The notes beneath the pieces were generated by a model. The model saw nothing but the letters and a program-made list of their open reading frames with translations. It was not told where the DNA came from and ran no database searches. From Promicromonospora citrea (lineage in GTDB: Bacteria > Actinomycetota > Actinomycetes > Actinomycetales > Cellulomonadaceae), in the NCBI RefSeq assembly GCF_013004695.1, contig NZ_JABEMG010000001.1, positions 58,898 through 122,897 on the forward strand: a stretch of DNA of 64,000 nucleotides, read 5' to 3'. Position 1 is the stretch's first letter, and each line of letters begins with the position of its first letter. This document shows, piece after piece, positions 21,318 through 30,557 of this stretch. Both the position numbers and the translations under genes were made by a program.

Positions 21318-21860
21318 TCAGCCCCAGGTGTCGCGCGGGCCCGGACCGCGCACGGCCCGGGGGCCCCTCCGGAAGCCCGGGCCCGCCGGGCCGAGCACGG
21401 TGACCTCGTCGACGACGCCCTCGCCGATCTCCTCCGCCATGCGCCGCAGGAGCGTCGGCACGAGCAGCCGGAGCTGCGTGGCCCAGGCGGTGGAGTCGGC
21501 GCGCACGACGAGCACCTTGTCCTCGAACGTCTCGGGGGCGCAGTGGTCGGCGATCTCCGCCCCCACGACCTCGCGCCACCGGCCCATGACGCCGCCGACC
21601 GAGACGTCCTCCGTCCACCCCTTCTCACGCAGGAGCCGTCCGACGAGCGCACCGAGGAGCTGGGGATCGCGGGCGCCCGGCCCGGCACCGCTCGTCCGGG
21701 GCTCCGCGAGCGGTGAGCGACGGGCGGGCGATCCCGGGCGCAGGCCGCGGGCGCGCGCGGCCGCCTTCGCGCGGTTGAGCGCCGCCCGCGCGACCTCCGA
21801 CGGCGGCGTCAGCGCGGGCTCGGAGTTATCCACAGGCGGCTGTGGAGAGTCGTCAGTCAC
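21318..21860 (-). CDS. dciA: DciA-like DUF721 helicase loader
   Basis: A 180-residue DUF721 protein. This family replaces DnaC/DnaI in most bacteria and helps load DnaB onto oriC. The domain (about 70-160) has the typical [24 protein letters not shown] and [17 protein letters not shown] segments. The N-terminus is disordered and Arg/Pro-rich. It overlaps the end of recF by eight bases and is in the conserved order recF - DUF721 - gyrB (Rv0004 position). A perfect DnaA box (21826-21834) lies inside the start of the coding sequence (VDNS). Confidence 0.92.
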   Translation of the reverse strand: MTDDSPQPPVDNSEPALTPPSEVARAALNRAKAAARARGLRPGSPARRSPLAEPRTSGAGPGARDPQLLGALVGRLLREKGWTEDVSVGGVMGRWREVVGAEIADHCAPETFEDKVLVVRADSTAWATQLRLLVPTLLRRMAEEIGEGVVDEVTVLGPAGPGFRRGPRAVRGPGPRDTWG

Positions 21861-23091
21861 GGGTCACCGTCCCGGGTTCCACGTGAAACCGTACCCCGTC
21901 GAGCACTGCGGGCACGTCCTCCGGGACTGCCGCGGTCACCAGCACCTGCCGGGCGGGGAGCACCAGGTCGGCGAGCCGTTCCCTCCGTCGCACGTCGAGC
22001 TCGGCGAACACGTCGTCCAGGATGAGGACCGGGTCGGCGTCCGTGCCGAGGTCGGGGTCCCAAAAGGCGGGTGAATCGGCTGAATTCTGCGGATCTCCCC
22101 CCAGAAGACGGAAGGACGCGAGCCGCAGGGCGAGCGCGAACGACCAGGACTCGCCGTGACTGGCGTACCCCTTGGCCGGCAGCCCGCCGAGGGTCAGCAC
22201 GAGGTCGTCGCGATGCGGCCCGACGAGGCTCACGCCCCGCTCCAACTCCTGGGGACGGACCTCTCCGAGCGCCTCGAGCAGCAGGTCGCGGAGGTGTTCC
22301 ACAGAGACGGAGTTATCCCCAGAACCTGTGGACAACTCCGGTGGACGAGCATCCTGGAGCGCGGGCAGGGACGACCGGTAGTCGATCTCGGCGTCCCCGT
22401 CGGCGTCACTCACCTGCGCGTACGCCGCGGCGACCGCCGGGCGGAGCGCGTCGACGAGCTGGAGGCGCAGCGACAGGATCTCCGCGCCCAGCTCGGCGAG
22501 CCGTGCGTCCCACACGTCGAGCGTCGCGAGCTCCGCGGCCGCCGCGCTCTCGGTCCGACCCGAACCGCCCGACCGGCGCACCGCTCTGGCCGACTTCAGC
22601 AGCGCAGAACGCTGACGCAGGACGCGGTCGTAGTCGGAGAGCATCGCGGACACGCGCGGCATCATGAGCACGAGGAGCTGGTCCATGAACCGCCTGCGCC
22701 CGTCCGGGTCGCCCTTGACGAGCGCGAGGTCCTCCGGCGCGAAGAGCACCGTCCGCAGGATCCCCAGCACGTCGCGCGCCCGGACCTGCTGACCACGGTT
22801 GATCCGGGCACGGTTCGCGCGGCCCTGCGTGATCTCGAGCTCGACGGTGCTGGCCCGGTCGCCGCGCACGATGCGCGTCCGCACCACCGCTCGCTCGGTG
22901 CCTGCCCGGATGAGCGGGGCGTCCGTCGCCACCCGGTGCGACCCGAGCGTCGCGACGTAGCCGATAGCCTCGACGAGGTTCGTCTTGCCGCGGCCGTTCC
23001 GCCCGACGAACGCGTTCACACCGGGTTCGAGCTCGAGGTCGGCGGCCGCGTACGACCTGAAGTCGAGCAGCGAGAGGTGGGAGACGTACAT
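21853..23091 (-). CDS. recF: DNA replication/repair protein RecF
   Basis: A 412-residue SMC-like ATPase that loads RecA at single-strand gaps through RecFOR. Walker A GRNGRGKT is at 30-37, the ABC-type signature in the [17 protein letters not shown] region (about 325), and Walker [12 protein letters not shown] near the end. The ATG at 23091 is preferred to a TTG one codon upstream. Near its 3' end the sequence GTTCCACGTGAAAC (21876-21889) is one base away from parS. A consensus DnaA box TGTGGACAA lies at 22327-22335. Confidence 0.97.
   Translation of the reverse strand: MYVSHLSLLDFRSYAAADLELEPGVNAFVGRNGRGKTNLVEAIGYVATLGSHRVATDAPLIRAGTERAVVRTRIVRGDRASTVELEITQGRANRARINRGQQVRARDVLGILRTVLFAPEDLALVKGDPDGRRRFMDQLLVLMMPRVSAMLSDYDRVLRQRSALLKSARAVRRSGGSGRTESAAAAELATLDVWDARLAELGAEILSLRLQLVDALRPAVAAAYAQVSDADGDAEIDYRSSLPALQDARPPELSTGSGDNSVSVEHLRDLLLEALGEVRPQELERGVSLVGPHRDDLVLTLGGLPAKGYASHGESWSFALALRLASFRLLGGDPQNSADSPAFWDPDLGTDADPVLILDDVFAELDVRRRERLADLVLPARQVLVTAAVPEDVPAVLDGVRFHVEPGTVTRD
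21876..21889. promoter_or_regulatory. parS-like palindrome in recF (one mismatch)
   Basis: GTTCCACGTGAAAC differs from the parS core GTTTCACGTGAAAC at one position. It lies within the last codons of recF (in the FHVEPGT segment). It is about 9 kb from the main parS cluster, on the other side of oriC. Confidence 0.4.
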
Positions 23092-23119
23092 CAACAGGTG
23101 ATCGTACGTGCCCCCGAGG

Positions 23120-24016
23120 TCAGTCCGCCTTCTTCACCGCGTGGCCGCCGAACTGCTGACGCAGGGCCGCGACGGCCTTCATCGCCGGCGACTGCTCCTG
23201 GCGGGACGCGAACCGCGCGAACAGCGCCGCGGAGATCACCGGCAGCGGCACGGCGAGGTCGATGCCCTCGTCCACCGTCCACCGGCCCTCGCCGGAGTCG
23301 TCGACCCAGTCGTCCAGCATCGCGAGCTTCGGGTCGTCGGCCAGCGCCTTGACCATGAGGTCGAGGAGCCAGGACCGCACGACGGTACCGCGGCTCCAGG
23401 CCTGCACGGTGCCGTGCACGTCGTCGATGAGGTCCGACTTCGCGGCGAGCAGCTCGTAGCCCTCGGCGTACGCCTGCATCAGGCCGTACTCGATACCGTT
23501 GTGCACCATCTTGGCGTAGTGGCCGGCACCGACGCCGCCGGCGTGCACGAAGCCCTCCTCGCGGGGACCCTCGGGCCGGAGCGCGTCGAAGACCGGCATG
23601 ACCGCCTCGACGTCCGCGGCCGACCCGCCCACCATGAGGCCGTAGCCGTTCTCCAGGCCCCACACACCGCCGCTCACGCCGACGTCCAGGTAGCCGACGC
23701 CCTTCTCGGCGAACTCGGCGGCCCGCTCCTGGTCCTCGACGTAGTGCGAGTTCCCGCCCTCGATGACGATGTCGCCCTCGGTGAGGATCTCGCGCAGCTC
23801 GGCCAGCACGCCGCGAGTCGGCTCGCCCGCAGGCACCATGACCCAGACGACCCGCTTCTCCTGCGGCAGCGCCGCGGCGAGGTCCGCCAGCGACGGCACG
23901 TCCGTCACCTCGGGCCGAGGGTCGTACCCCGTGACCTCGATCCCGCCCTTGCGCAGACGGGACCGCATGTTGTTGCCCATCTTCCCCAGGCCGACGAGGC
24001 CGATGTGGGTGACCAT
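23120..24016 (-). CDS. gnd: 6-phosphogluconate dehydrogenase, decarboxylating (short form)
   Basis: A 298-residue enzyme converting 6-phosphogluconate to ribulose 5-phosphate and CO2 with NAD(P)+. It has the Rossmann motif [12 protein letters not shown] (about 5-16), the GGNSH substrate signature, the [15 protein letters not shown] catalytic segment with Lys and an all-helical C-terminal domain. At about 300 residues it belongs to the short (YqeC/GndA-type) class, not the 480-residue one. The ATG at 24016 has GGAGGAA eight bases upstream. Presence between recF and dnaN is typical of actinobacteria. Confidence 0.95.
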   Translation of the reverse strand: MVTHIGLVGLGKMGNNMRSRLRKGGIEVTGYDPRPEVTDVPSLADLAAALPQEKRVVWVMVPAGEPTRGVLAELREILTEGDIVIEGGNSHYVEDQERAAEFAEKGVGYLDVGVSGGVWGLENGYGLMVGGSAADVEAVMPVFDALRPEGPREEGFVHAGGVGAGHYAKMVHNGIEYGLMQAYAEGYELLAAKSDLIDDVHGTVQAWSRGTVVRSWLLDLMVKALADDPKLAMLDDWVDDSGEGRWTVDEGIDLAVPLPVISAALFARFASRQEQSPAMKAVAALRQQFGGHAVKKAD

Positions 24017-24160
24017 GTGTTGCTTCCTCCCAGGTCGATCGAACGACGTCGCTCGTGGCGGTCGTCCTCGATGCAGGCTGATCGTCACAGGCTGATCAAC
24101 CGGTGCAACCTGCGTCCGAAGCCGTCCATTCCGGGCCCGCCGGGCGGCGGGACCGAGCCG

Positions 24161-25294
24161 TCAGCCGGTGAACCGGATGGGGACCAGCAGGTACCGGTAC
24201 GACGAGTCGTCCTCGCCGTCCAGGCTGCCCTGGCCGGTGAACTCGACGGGCTTGTTGGGGTGCGTGAACGACAGCCGGACGAAGTCGGTCCCCAGGGCGC
24301 CGAGGCCGTCGAGCAGGAACTGCGGGTTGAACGCCACGGCGATGTCCTCACCGACCAGCACGGCCTCCAGGGCCTCGGACGCCTGGGCGTCGTCCCCGTG
24401 CCCGGCGTCGAGCACGACCTGGCCGTCGCTGAACGAGAGCCGGATCGGGGTGTTGCGCTCGGCGACGAGGCTCACGCGCTTGGCCGCCTCGATCAGCGGC
24501 GCGGTGGCGACGACGGCGTGGATCGGGGTGCTGTCAGGGAACAGCCGGCGCACGGCGGGGTAGTCACCCTCGACGAGCTGCGACGTGGTCTGGCGTCCGC
24601 CTGCCTCGAAACCCACAAGGTCGAGGCCCTGGCCTGTGGACAACCCGACGTTCACGAGACCGCCGCCCGACCCCAGCGACTTGGCCACGTCGTTGAGCGT
24701 GCGCGCGCGGATGAGGGCCACGGCGGAGTAGCCCGGCGTGGCCGGGGTCCAGGTGAGCTCGCGCAGTGCGAGGCGGTAGCGGTCGGTGGACAGGAGCGTG
24801 ATGCGCTCGCCCTCGATCTCGACCCGGACGCCGGTGAGGAGCGGCAGGGTGTCGTCACGGCTGGCCGCGACGGTCACCTGCGCGACGGCGTGCGTGAAGG
24901 CGTCCCCGGAGACCGTGCCGCTCACCTCGGGGAGACCGGGCAGTGCGGGGTACTCGTCCACAGGCATGGTGAGGAGCGTGAACCGGCTGGCGCCGCACGT
25001 GACGACGACCTTGCTGCCCTCGAGCACCACGTCGACCGGCTTGTTGGGCAGCGCGCGGGAGATCTCGGCCAGCAGGCGGCCCGAGACGAGCACCGTGCCA
25101 GGCTCGGCGACCTCTGCGGGGATCTCGGACCGCGCCGAGGTCTCGTAGTCGAAGCTCGCGAGGTTGATCACACCCTGGGCGTCGGCCTCGATCCGGACGC
25201 CTGCGAGGACGGGAGCCGGCGGACGCGTGGGGAGCGTGCGAGCGGTCCATGTGACGGCATCGGCGAGGACGTCGCGCTCGACCCTGAACTTCAT
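24161..25294 (-). CDS. dnaN: DNA polymerase III beta subunit (sliding clamp)
   Basis: A 377-residue clamp with three topologically similar domains: the N-terminal KFRVERDVLADAV start, the central FTLLTMPVDEYPALP region and the C-terminal PQFLLDGL and YRYLLVPIR end that are hallmarks of DnaN. It forms the dimeric ring that tethers polymerase III. It follows dnaA across the origin on the same strand. A DnaA box TGTGGACAA is embedded at 24634-24642. Confidence 0.98.
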   Translation of the reverse strand: MKFRVERDVLADAVTWTARTLPTRPPAPVLAGVRIEADAQGVINLASFDYETSARSEIPAEVAEPGTVLVSGRLLAEISRALPNKPVDVVLEGSKVVVTCGASRFTLLTMPVDEYPALPGLPEVSGTVSGDAFTHAVAQVTVAASRDDTLPLLTGVRVEIEGERITLLSTDRYRLALRELTWTPATPGYSAVALIRARTLNDVAKSLGSGGGLVNVGLSTGQGLDLVGFEAGGRQTTSQLVEGDYPAVRRLFPDSTPIHAVVATAPLIEAAKRVSLVAERNTPIRLSFSDGQVVLDAGHGDDAQASEALEAVLVGEDIAVAFNPQFLLDGLGALGTDFVRLSFTHPNKPVEFTGQGSLDGEDDSSYRYLLVPIRFTG

Positions 25295-25951
25295 GCCGTT
25301 GCATCTCCTCTTGTTCCTGGGTTGTCGAGAGAAACCCTACGCGAGTCGGGGGCCTGGTGGCACTCGAGAGCAGGGGGTGTGGATGGACAACTCCGAGGCA
25401 CTCGTACTAGTGTTCGAACCGGGTTGAAGCAGCGCGTCGCACCGCCTGATGAAGGCGCTCGACTTCCCTCTGAGAGATAGATGTCGTCGTAGTAGTAGGT
25501 GTTGTGGAAACTGGGGATATCCGGTCTTTTCGCAGGTCAGAGGCTGTTTTCTCCTGTGGAGGAGTTGTGGGCGCAGCTGTGCAGTAACTAGGGGCCCCTG
25601 TGGAGAGCGATTCTGTACCCACAGGCCGTCCACCGATCTGGGTGTCGTCGCCCACAGAAATTGGGCCGTCATCCACACCCGTCCACAGGCTCGTCCCCAG
25701 GCCAGGAACGCCCTCGTCGGCTGTCGCCCTAGTTTCTGCACAGAGTGTGTCCACATGGCTGGGGACAGGCGGGGGTGAACCGCCTGGTTCCGGGGACCCG
25801 CATGTGGAAAGCGTTGTGGAGGTGCGGATACGCAACAGCCCTGTGCGCGTCGCGGCTGTGCACAGGGCTGTTGATGAACTGTGGATACAGGTGATTCGGG
25901 TGATTTTGCCGGGCCGGCGGCCGTGCGCGGGCGCGGTGCGCGGGTGAGGGG
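25295..25951. other. Chromosomal replication origin oriC (dnaA-dnaN intergenic)
   Basis: These 657 bases without a gene lie between dnaN and dnaA. Many degenerate DnaA boxes are visible on both strands: TGTGGAAAC 25503-25511, TGTGGAGAG 25599-25607, TCATCCACA 25669-25677, CCGTCCACA 25679-25687, GTGTCCACA 25747-25755, TGTGGAAAG 25803-25811, TGTGGAGGT 25815-25823 and TGTGGATAC 25880-25888. None is a perfect consensus. A less GC-rich stretch (about 25463-25550) contains TAGTAGTAG (25490-25498) directly beside the first strong box, a candidate unwinding element with DnaA-trio-like repeats. Confidence 0.9.
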
Positions 25952-27388
25952 TCAGCCGCGCTGCTGCTGCTTGATCCGGCTCGTGAGCTCGGTGACCTGG
26001 TTGTAGGTCGAGCGTCGCTCGGCCATCTGGCCGGCGATCTTCTTGTTCGCGTGCATCACCGTGGTGTGGTCGCGGCCGCCGAACTGTTGGCCGATCTTCG
26101 GCAGCGAGAGGTCGGTCAGCTCCCGGCAGAGGTACATGGCGATCTGACGCGCGGTGACGAGCACACGTGACCGTGACGAGCCGCACAGGTCCTCGATGGT
26201 GAGGCCGAAGTACGCGGCGGTCTGGGCGATCACGACCGCGGGGGTGATCTCCGCCGTGTCGTCGTCGTCGGTGATGAGGTCCTTGAGGACTATCTCGGCG
26301 AGTGCCAGATCGACCTGCTGCCGGTTGAGGTTCGCGAACGCCGTCACCCGGATGAGCGCACCCTCGAGCTCGCGGATGTTGGTCGAGATGCGTGAGCCGA
26401 TGTAGGAGAGGACGTCCGCCGGCACGTCGAGGTGCTCGCTGGCCGCCTTCTTCCGCATGATGGCGATGCGCGTCTCGAGGTCGGGTGGCTGGACGTCGGT
26501 GATCAGTCCCCACTCGAAGCGCGACCGCAGCCGGTCCTCGAAACCGTTGAGCTGCTTGGGCGGGACGTCGGACGTGATGACGACCTGCTTGTTCGCGTTG
26601 TGCAGCGCGTTGAAGGTGTGGAAGAACTCCTCCATCGTCTGCTCCTTGCCCTGCAGGAACTGGATGTCGTCGATGAGGAGGACGTCGACGTCGCGGTAGC
26701 GGCGCTGGAACGCGCCGGCCTTGCCCTCGCCGATGCTGTTGATGAAGTCGTTGGTGAACTCCTCGGAGTTCACGTACCGCACGCGGATGTGGGGGTACAG
26801 GTTGTGGACGTAGTGCCCGATGGCGTGCAGCAGGTGGGTCTTGCCCAGTCCCGAGTCGCCGTAGATGAACAGCGGATTGTACGCCTTGGCCGGCGCCTCG
26901 GCCACCGCGACGGCGGCCGCGTGGGCGAAGCGGTTGGACGAGCCGATGACGAACGTCTCGAAGATGTACTTGGGGTTCAGCCGGGTCGGTTCGGCGGACG
27001 GCTTCGGGGCCGGCTGCGGAGCGACGGGCATCTGTGCCTGCTCCGGCTCCGGGGGCTCCTGCTCCAGGGAGAGGGTCGCGGGCCCGGAGATCTGCGACGG
27101 ACCTGCCAACGTGCTGCTGCTCAGCTCAGGGTCTACGGTGATCCCGAAGCGGACATCACGCCCGAGCACCGACGACATCGCGGAGACCAGGTCGTCCCGG
27201 ACGGCGGTCTCCAAATAGGTCCGGGTCTGCTCGTGCGGGACGGCGATGAAGACCATGTCGTCCAGGACGGCCATCGGCTTGGCCAGGCGGATGAAGGCGA
27301 GCTGCCGTGGGCTCATGTCGGGCCGGGCCTCGAGCGCCGTCAGGGTCTGTGCCCAGACGTCGCCGATGTTCTCGTCCGGGTTGGCCAC
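25952..27388 (-). CDS. dnaA: Chromosomal replication initiator DnaA
   Basis: A 478-residue AAA+ initiator. The N-terminal domain I starts [17 protein letters not shown] Pro/Glu/Gln-rich linker (about 105-140) precedes the AAA+ module with Walker A GDSGLGKT, Walker B LLIDDI, and sensor and arginine-finger segments. The C-terminal helix-turn-helix binding domain carries the DnaA signature ([19 protein letters not shown]). The GTG at 27388 is chosen over an ATG 38 codons upstream because domain I starts there and AAGGA precedes it. It binds the boxes in 25295-25951 and upstream of its own gene. Confidence 0.98.
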   Translation of the reverse strand: MANPDENIGDVWAQTLTALEARPDMSPRQLAFIRLAKPMAVLDDMVFIAVPHEQTRTYLETAVRDDLVSAMSSVLGRDVRFGITVDPELSSSTLAGPSQISGPATLSLEQEPPEPEQAQMPVAPQPAPKPSAEPTRLNPKYIFETFVIGSSNRFAHAAAVAVAEAPAKAYNPLFIYGDSGLGKTHLLHAIGHYVHNLYPHIRVRYVNSEEFTNDFINSIGEGKAGAFQRRYRDVDVLLIDDIQFLQGKEQTMEEFFHTFNALHNANKQVVITSDVPPKQLNGFEDRLRSRFEWGLITDVQPPDLETRIAIMRKKAASEHLDVPADVLSYIGSRISTNIRELEGALIRVTAFANLNRQQVDLALAEIVLKDLITDDDDTAEITPAVVIAQTAAYFGLTIEDLCGSSRSRVLVTARQIAMYLCRELTDLSLPKIGQQFGGRDHTTVMHANKKIAGQMAERRSTYNQVTELTSRIKQQQRG

Positions 27389-27471
27389 TGGCTTTCCTTC
27401 GTCTCGTGCGTGGGTGGAGCGCGCGCTGGGGGTGTCTTGGAGTCTGCCATGATGAAGCACCGTCCACACAG

Positions 27472-27480
27472 TTGTCCACA
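27472..27480 (+). promoter_or_regulatory. Consensus DnaA box upstream of dnaA
   Basis: A perfect TTGTCCACA lies 84 bases before the dnaA start. It is followed on the opposite strand by TGTGGATTG (27484-27492), with CGTCCACAC (27461-27469) just before it. A three-box cluster at the dnaA promoter suggests autoregulation. Confidence 0.65.
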
Positions 27481-27615
27481 GGTTGTGGATTGCGCGGATC
27501 ACCCCGGAATCAGTGGTACAGGCGCCTGCGCCGCGTCATGTTTCCACGGGCTCGGACGGGCCTGCCGAAGCCGCCGGTGTGGCGCGCACGACACGCGGGA
27601 TCCTGCCGTTCTGGT

Positions 27616-27645
27616 TTGACCAGGAGGGCCTCGGCGGCGTAACGT
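27616..27645 (+). promoter_or_regulatory. Promoter of the rpmH-rnpA operon
   Basis: TTGACC (27616-27621) and TAACGT (27640-27645) are separated by 18 bases, and a leader of about 180 bases runs to rpmH. The remaining 27389-27828 gap holds the dnaA upstream DnaA boxes and no gene. Confidence 0.55.
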
Positions 27646-27828
27646 CAGACAGCCGTTCCAGGTACTTCTGCGCGCCCACGCAGGGGACGCGCGCCACGTT
27701 CTGACGTCGGCCGCGACCAGTGGGCCGGGCCCCGGGTCGGCGAGGCCGATCGTCGTACAGAGCGGCCACCTTTCACTGCATCGTCGAGGACAGACGGTGT
27801 GCCTCCCCCGACGTTCTTGGAGTACCTC

Positions 27829-27966
27829 GTGAGCAAGCGGACCTTCCAGCCGAACAACCGGCGTCGTGCCAAGACCCACGGCTTCCGGCTGCGCATGCGC
27901 ACCCGCGCCGGCCGCGCGATCCTCGCGGCCCGCCGTCGCAAGGGTCGCGCCGAGCTCTCTGCCTGA
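27829..27966 (+). CDS. rpmH: 50S ribosomal protein L34
   Basis: A 45-residue, very basic protein with the universal L34 pattern: [18 protein letters not shown] and [19 protein letters not shown]. It belongs to the large ribosomal subunit. The GTG start at 27829 has GGAG about eight bases upstream. It is first of the rpmH - rnpA - yidD - yidC - jag - rsmG series, which runs away from dnaA on the plus strand. Confidence 0.98.
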   Translation: MSKRTFQPNNRRRAKTHGFRLRMRTRAGRAILAARRRKGRAELSA

Positions 27967-27969
27967 GCC

Positions 27970-28347
27970 ATGTTGCCCGCGGCGCACCGTCTGCGCCGTT
28001 CCGTCGACTTCGAGCGGACGGTGCGTCGCGGCACGCGTGCAGGTCGATCGACCGTGGTGGTTCACCTCCTGGTTCCGGACGAGAACGTCTCGGACGCCGG
28101 AGCGGGAACTCCACAGGTCGGTTTTGTCGTTTCCAAGGCTGTGGGCAACTCCGTGCAGCGCAACCTCGTGAAGCGTCGGCTCCGTGCCGCCGCCGCGGGG
28201 CGTCTCGGCATGCTCCCGGACTCCGCACGCGCCGTCGTGCGCGCGCTGCCGCCGTCGGCGGGGGCGAGCTACGGCGACCTCGACCGTGACCTCGACTCGT
28301 GCCTGCGGCGCGCTGTCGCGCGTGCGACAGGAGACGCGGCGAGATGA
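27970..28347 (+). CDS. rnpA: Ribonuclease P protein component
   Basis: A 125-residue basic protein that assists the RNase P RNA in maturing tRNA 5' ends. It has the family's VGFVVSKAVGNSVQRNLVKRRL core (cited in part) with the conserved RNxxKRR helix. It starts three bases after rpmH, and its stop overlaps the yidD start (ATGA). Confidence 0.97.
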   Translation: MLPAAHRLRRSVDFERTVRRGTRAGRSTVVVHLLVPDENVSDAGAGTPQVGFVVSKAVGNSVQRNLVKRRLRAAAAGRLGMLPDSARAVVRALPPSAGASYGDLDRDLDSCLRRAVARATGDAAR

Positions 28348-28652
28348 CCACCGTCCCCGTGCCCGAGGGTGAGGCACCGCCGCGAGAGCCCTCGCTGATC
28401 GGTCGGCTCCCGGTGACCTTTCTGGTCGGGATGGTCCGGTTCTACCAGGCGTTCATCAGCCCGATGAGCCCCCCGAGCTGTAAGTACTACCCGTCCTGCT
28501 CGCAGTACGCCGTGATCGCCCTCCGGCGCCACGGTGCGCTGCGTGGGCTGGGACTCGCGCTGTGGCGCCTGCTGCGGTGCAACCCGTGGAGTCTCGGCGG
28601 CGTCGACGACGTGCCGCCCGTGCGCGGCGCGCACACCCACGCCGAGGGCTGA
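28344..28652 (+). CDS. yidD: Membrane protein insertion efficiency factor YidD
   Basis: A 102-residue membrane-associated protein that helps YidC-dependent insertion. The conserved FYQAFISPMSPPSCKYYPSC and SQYAVIALRRHGALRG segments are present, including the cysteine set of the family, and a W-R-L-L-R-C-N-P-W end. The ATG at 28344 overlaps the rnpA stop. Confidence 0.95.
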   Translation: MTTVPVPEGEAPPREPSLIGRLPVTFLVGMVRFYQAFISPMSPPSCKYYPSCSQYAVIALRRHGALRGLGLALWRLLRCNPWSLGGVDDVPPVRGAHTHAEG

Positions 28653-28729
28653 TCTGCCCCGGCGCGCGTCGCCGACACGACACCGCACCCCGCAGACTTC
28701 GCGTCACCGACTCTGGAGCTTTCTGACCG

Positions 28730-29902
28730 ATGGACTTCTTCGCATTCCTCTGGCCGATCGAATGGGTGGTCTCCTGGATCATCTACGGATCGCACTGGCT
28801 CTTCACCAGCCTGGGCCTCGCCTCAGGTCCCGGCACCGCGTGGGTCCTGTCGATCGTCGCCCTGGTGATCGTCATCCGTATCGCGCTCATCCCGCTGTTC
28901 TTCAAGCAGATCAAGGCCTCGCGCGGGATGCAGATGATCCAGCCCGAGCTGCAGGCGATCCAGAAGAAGTACAAGGGCAAGACCGACCCGGCCTCCCGCG
29001 AGAACATGACGCGGGAGACGATGGAGCTCTACCGCAAGCACGGGACGAACCCGTTCGCGTCCTGCATGCCGATCCTGCTCCAGTCGCCGATCTTCTTCGC
29101 GCTGTTCCGCGTGCTGAACAGCCTCAAGGCGATCTCGGAGGGCAATGCCGACCCGATCGGCCCCATCACGCGTGACGTCGCCGGCGACATCGAGTCGTCC
29201 ACCCTGTTCGGCGCCCAGCTGAGCGACGTGTTCCTGCAGACCGACTCCATGGTGTCCCGCATCGTGGTGATCGCGCTGATCGTCGCGATGAGCGTCACCA
29301 CGTTCACCACGCAGCGCCAGCTGACGATGAAGAACATGCCGCCGTCGGCCCTCGAGGGCCCGATGGCGCAGACGCAGAAGCTGATGCTGTACATGCTGCC
29401 GATCGTGTTCGCGATCTCGGGCGTCAACTTCCCGGTGGGTGTCCTCATCTACTGGACGGTGACCAACCTGTGGTCGATGGGTCAGCAGTACTACACGATC
29501 AAGCGGATGCCGACGCCGGGATCGCTCGCCGAGAAGCAGCTCAAGGAGCGGCAGGCGGCCAAGGCGGCGAAGCGCGCCGAGAAGCGCGGCGAGGTCATCG
29601 AGGACGCGACGCCCGTGGTCGAGCAGCCGAAGAGCAGCGGCCAGCGGGTCCAGCCGAAGCGCAAGAACCGGCAGAAGGGGTCGGCCGCTCCCGCCCGTCC
29701 CGCGGTGGCGCAGTCGGCGCCGGAGCCGGTGGACAAGCCCGAGGGCACGAGCACGCAGCAGGGCACTCCCGGCACCAAGCCGTCCGGCAAGCCGTCCCCG
29801 TCGGGCAGCGCGCCGAGCCGGCAGCCCGGCTCGAAGCCCAAGGCATCGGGTACGCCCGGGACGACCTCGGCGTCGTCCGGCAAGAGCAAGCAGAAGAAGT
29901 AG
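28730..29902 (+). CDS. yidC: Membrane protein insertase YidC/Oxa1
   Basis: A 390-residue insertase for inner-membrane proteins, with or without SecYEG. The conserved 60KD-inner-membrane domain spans about residues 35-260 with five membrane helices. The hydrophilic-groove arginine lies in the VIRIALIPLFFKQ helix, and SCMPILLQSPIFFALFRVL (cited in part) is a family hallmark. The C-terminal 110 residues are a long basic, Lys/Ser/Pro-rich tail that may bind ribosomes. The form is Gram-positive, but without a lipoprotein signal, as in actinobacteria. Confidence 0.97.
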   Translation: MDFFAFLWPIEWVVSWIIYGSHWLFTSLGLASGPGTAWVLSIVALVIVIRIALIPLFFKQIKASRGMQMIQPELQAIQKKYKGKTDPASRENMTRETMELYRKHGTNPFASCMPILLQSPIFFALFRVLNSLKAISEGNADPIGPITRDVAGDIESSTLFGAQLSDVFLQTDSMVSRIVVIALIVAMSVTTFTTQRQLTMKNMPPSALEGPMAQTQKLMLYMLPIVFAISGVNFPVGVLIYWTVTNLWSMGQQYYTIKRMPTPGSLAEKQLKERQAAKAAKRAEKRGEVIEDATPVVEQPKSSGQRVQPKRKNRQKGSAAPARPAVAQSAPEPVDKPEGTSTQQGTPGTKPSGKPSPSGSAPSRQPGSKPKASGTPGTTSASSGKSKQKK

Positions 29903-29914
29903 GAGGCGGACGCG

Positions 29915-30463
29915 ATGAACGCGAGCACAGGCACGACCGCGCCGGACCCCGCGGCGCCCGCGGTCGACTCGGACCGGATCAAGCGCCTCGAGGAGGAGGG
30001 CGAGGTCGCGGCGGACTACCTCGAGGAGCTCCTCGACATCGCCGACCTGGACGGCGACATCGACCTCGACATCAAGCACGACCGGGCGGCCGTCGAGATC
30101 GTGGCGGACGACGCGGAGTCGCTCGCCCACCTCGTGGGCCGGGACGGCGAGGTGCTCGACGCGATGCAGGAGCTGACCCGGCTGGCCGTGCAGACGCGGA
30201 CGGGGGAGCGAAGCCGGCTGATGCTGGACATCGCCGGCTACCGCGCGGGGCGCCGCGTGGAGCTCACGCGACTCGCCACCGAGGCCGTCGAGCGGGTGCG
30301 GGCCTCGGGCGAGGAGGTCGAGCTCGAGCCGCTCAACGCCTTCGAGCGCAAGGTGGTGCACGACGCTGTCGCCGCTGCCGGTCTGGTGAGCGACTCCCGG
30401 GGCGTCGAGCCGGAGCGGTACGTCGTGGTCCAGCCGGCACAGGAGCCGGCGACGGCTGACTGA
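29915..30463 (+). CDS. jag: Jag/KhpB-type RNA-binding protein (KH-R3H)
   Basis: A 182-residue cytoplasmic RNA-binding protein. It has an acidic N-terminal linker, a KH domain with the GRDGEVLDAMQELTRLAVQ segment (the G-x-x-G loop is GRDG) and a C-terminal R3H domain (LNAFERKVVHDAV). The Jag_N domain of Bacillus is absent. AGGAGG precedes the start, 12 bases after yidC, so the genes are co-transcribed. Homologues influence cell division and sRNA regulation. Confidence 0.93.
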   Translation: MNASTGTTAPDPAAPAVDSDRIKRLEEEGEVAADYLEELLDIADLDGDIDLDIKHDRAAVEIVADDAESLAHLVGRDGEVLDAMQELTRLAVQTRTGERSRLMLDIAGYRAGRRVELTRLATEAVERVRASGEEVELEPLNAFERKVVHDAVAAAGLVSDSRGVEPERYVVVQPAQEPATAD

Positions 30464-30480
30464 CCTGACGGGACGACGAG

Positions 30481-30512
30481 GGCCGGTGCGCGTCGCGGGA
30501 CGCGCGCCGGCC
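30481..30512 (+). terminator. Hairpin terminator after jag
   Basis: A 14-bp stem (30481-30494 with 30499-30512, one G-U pair) with a GCGG loop is followed by TTT. It separates jag from rsmG. Confidence 0.8.
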
Positions 30513-30557
30513 TTTCGTGTGCTTGGCTTCGACGGATGACGAGGGAGAGGACTGGAC

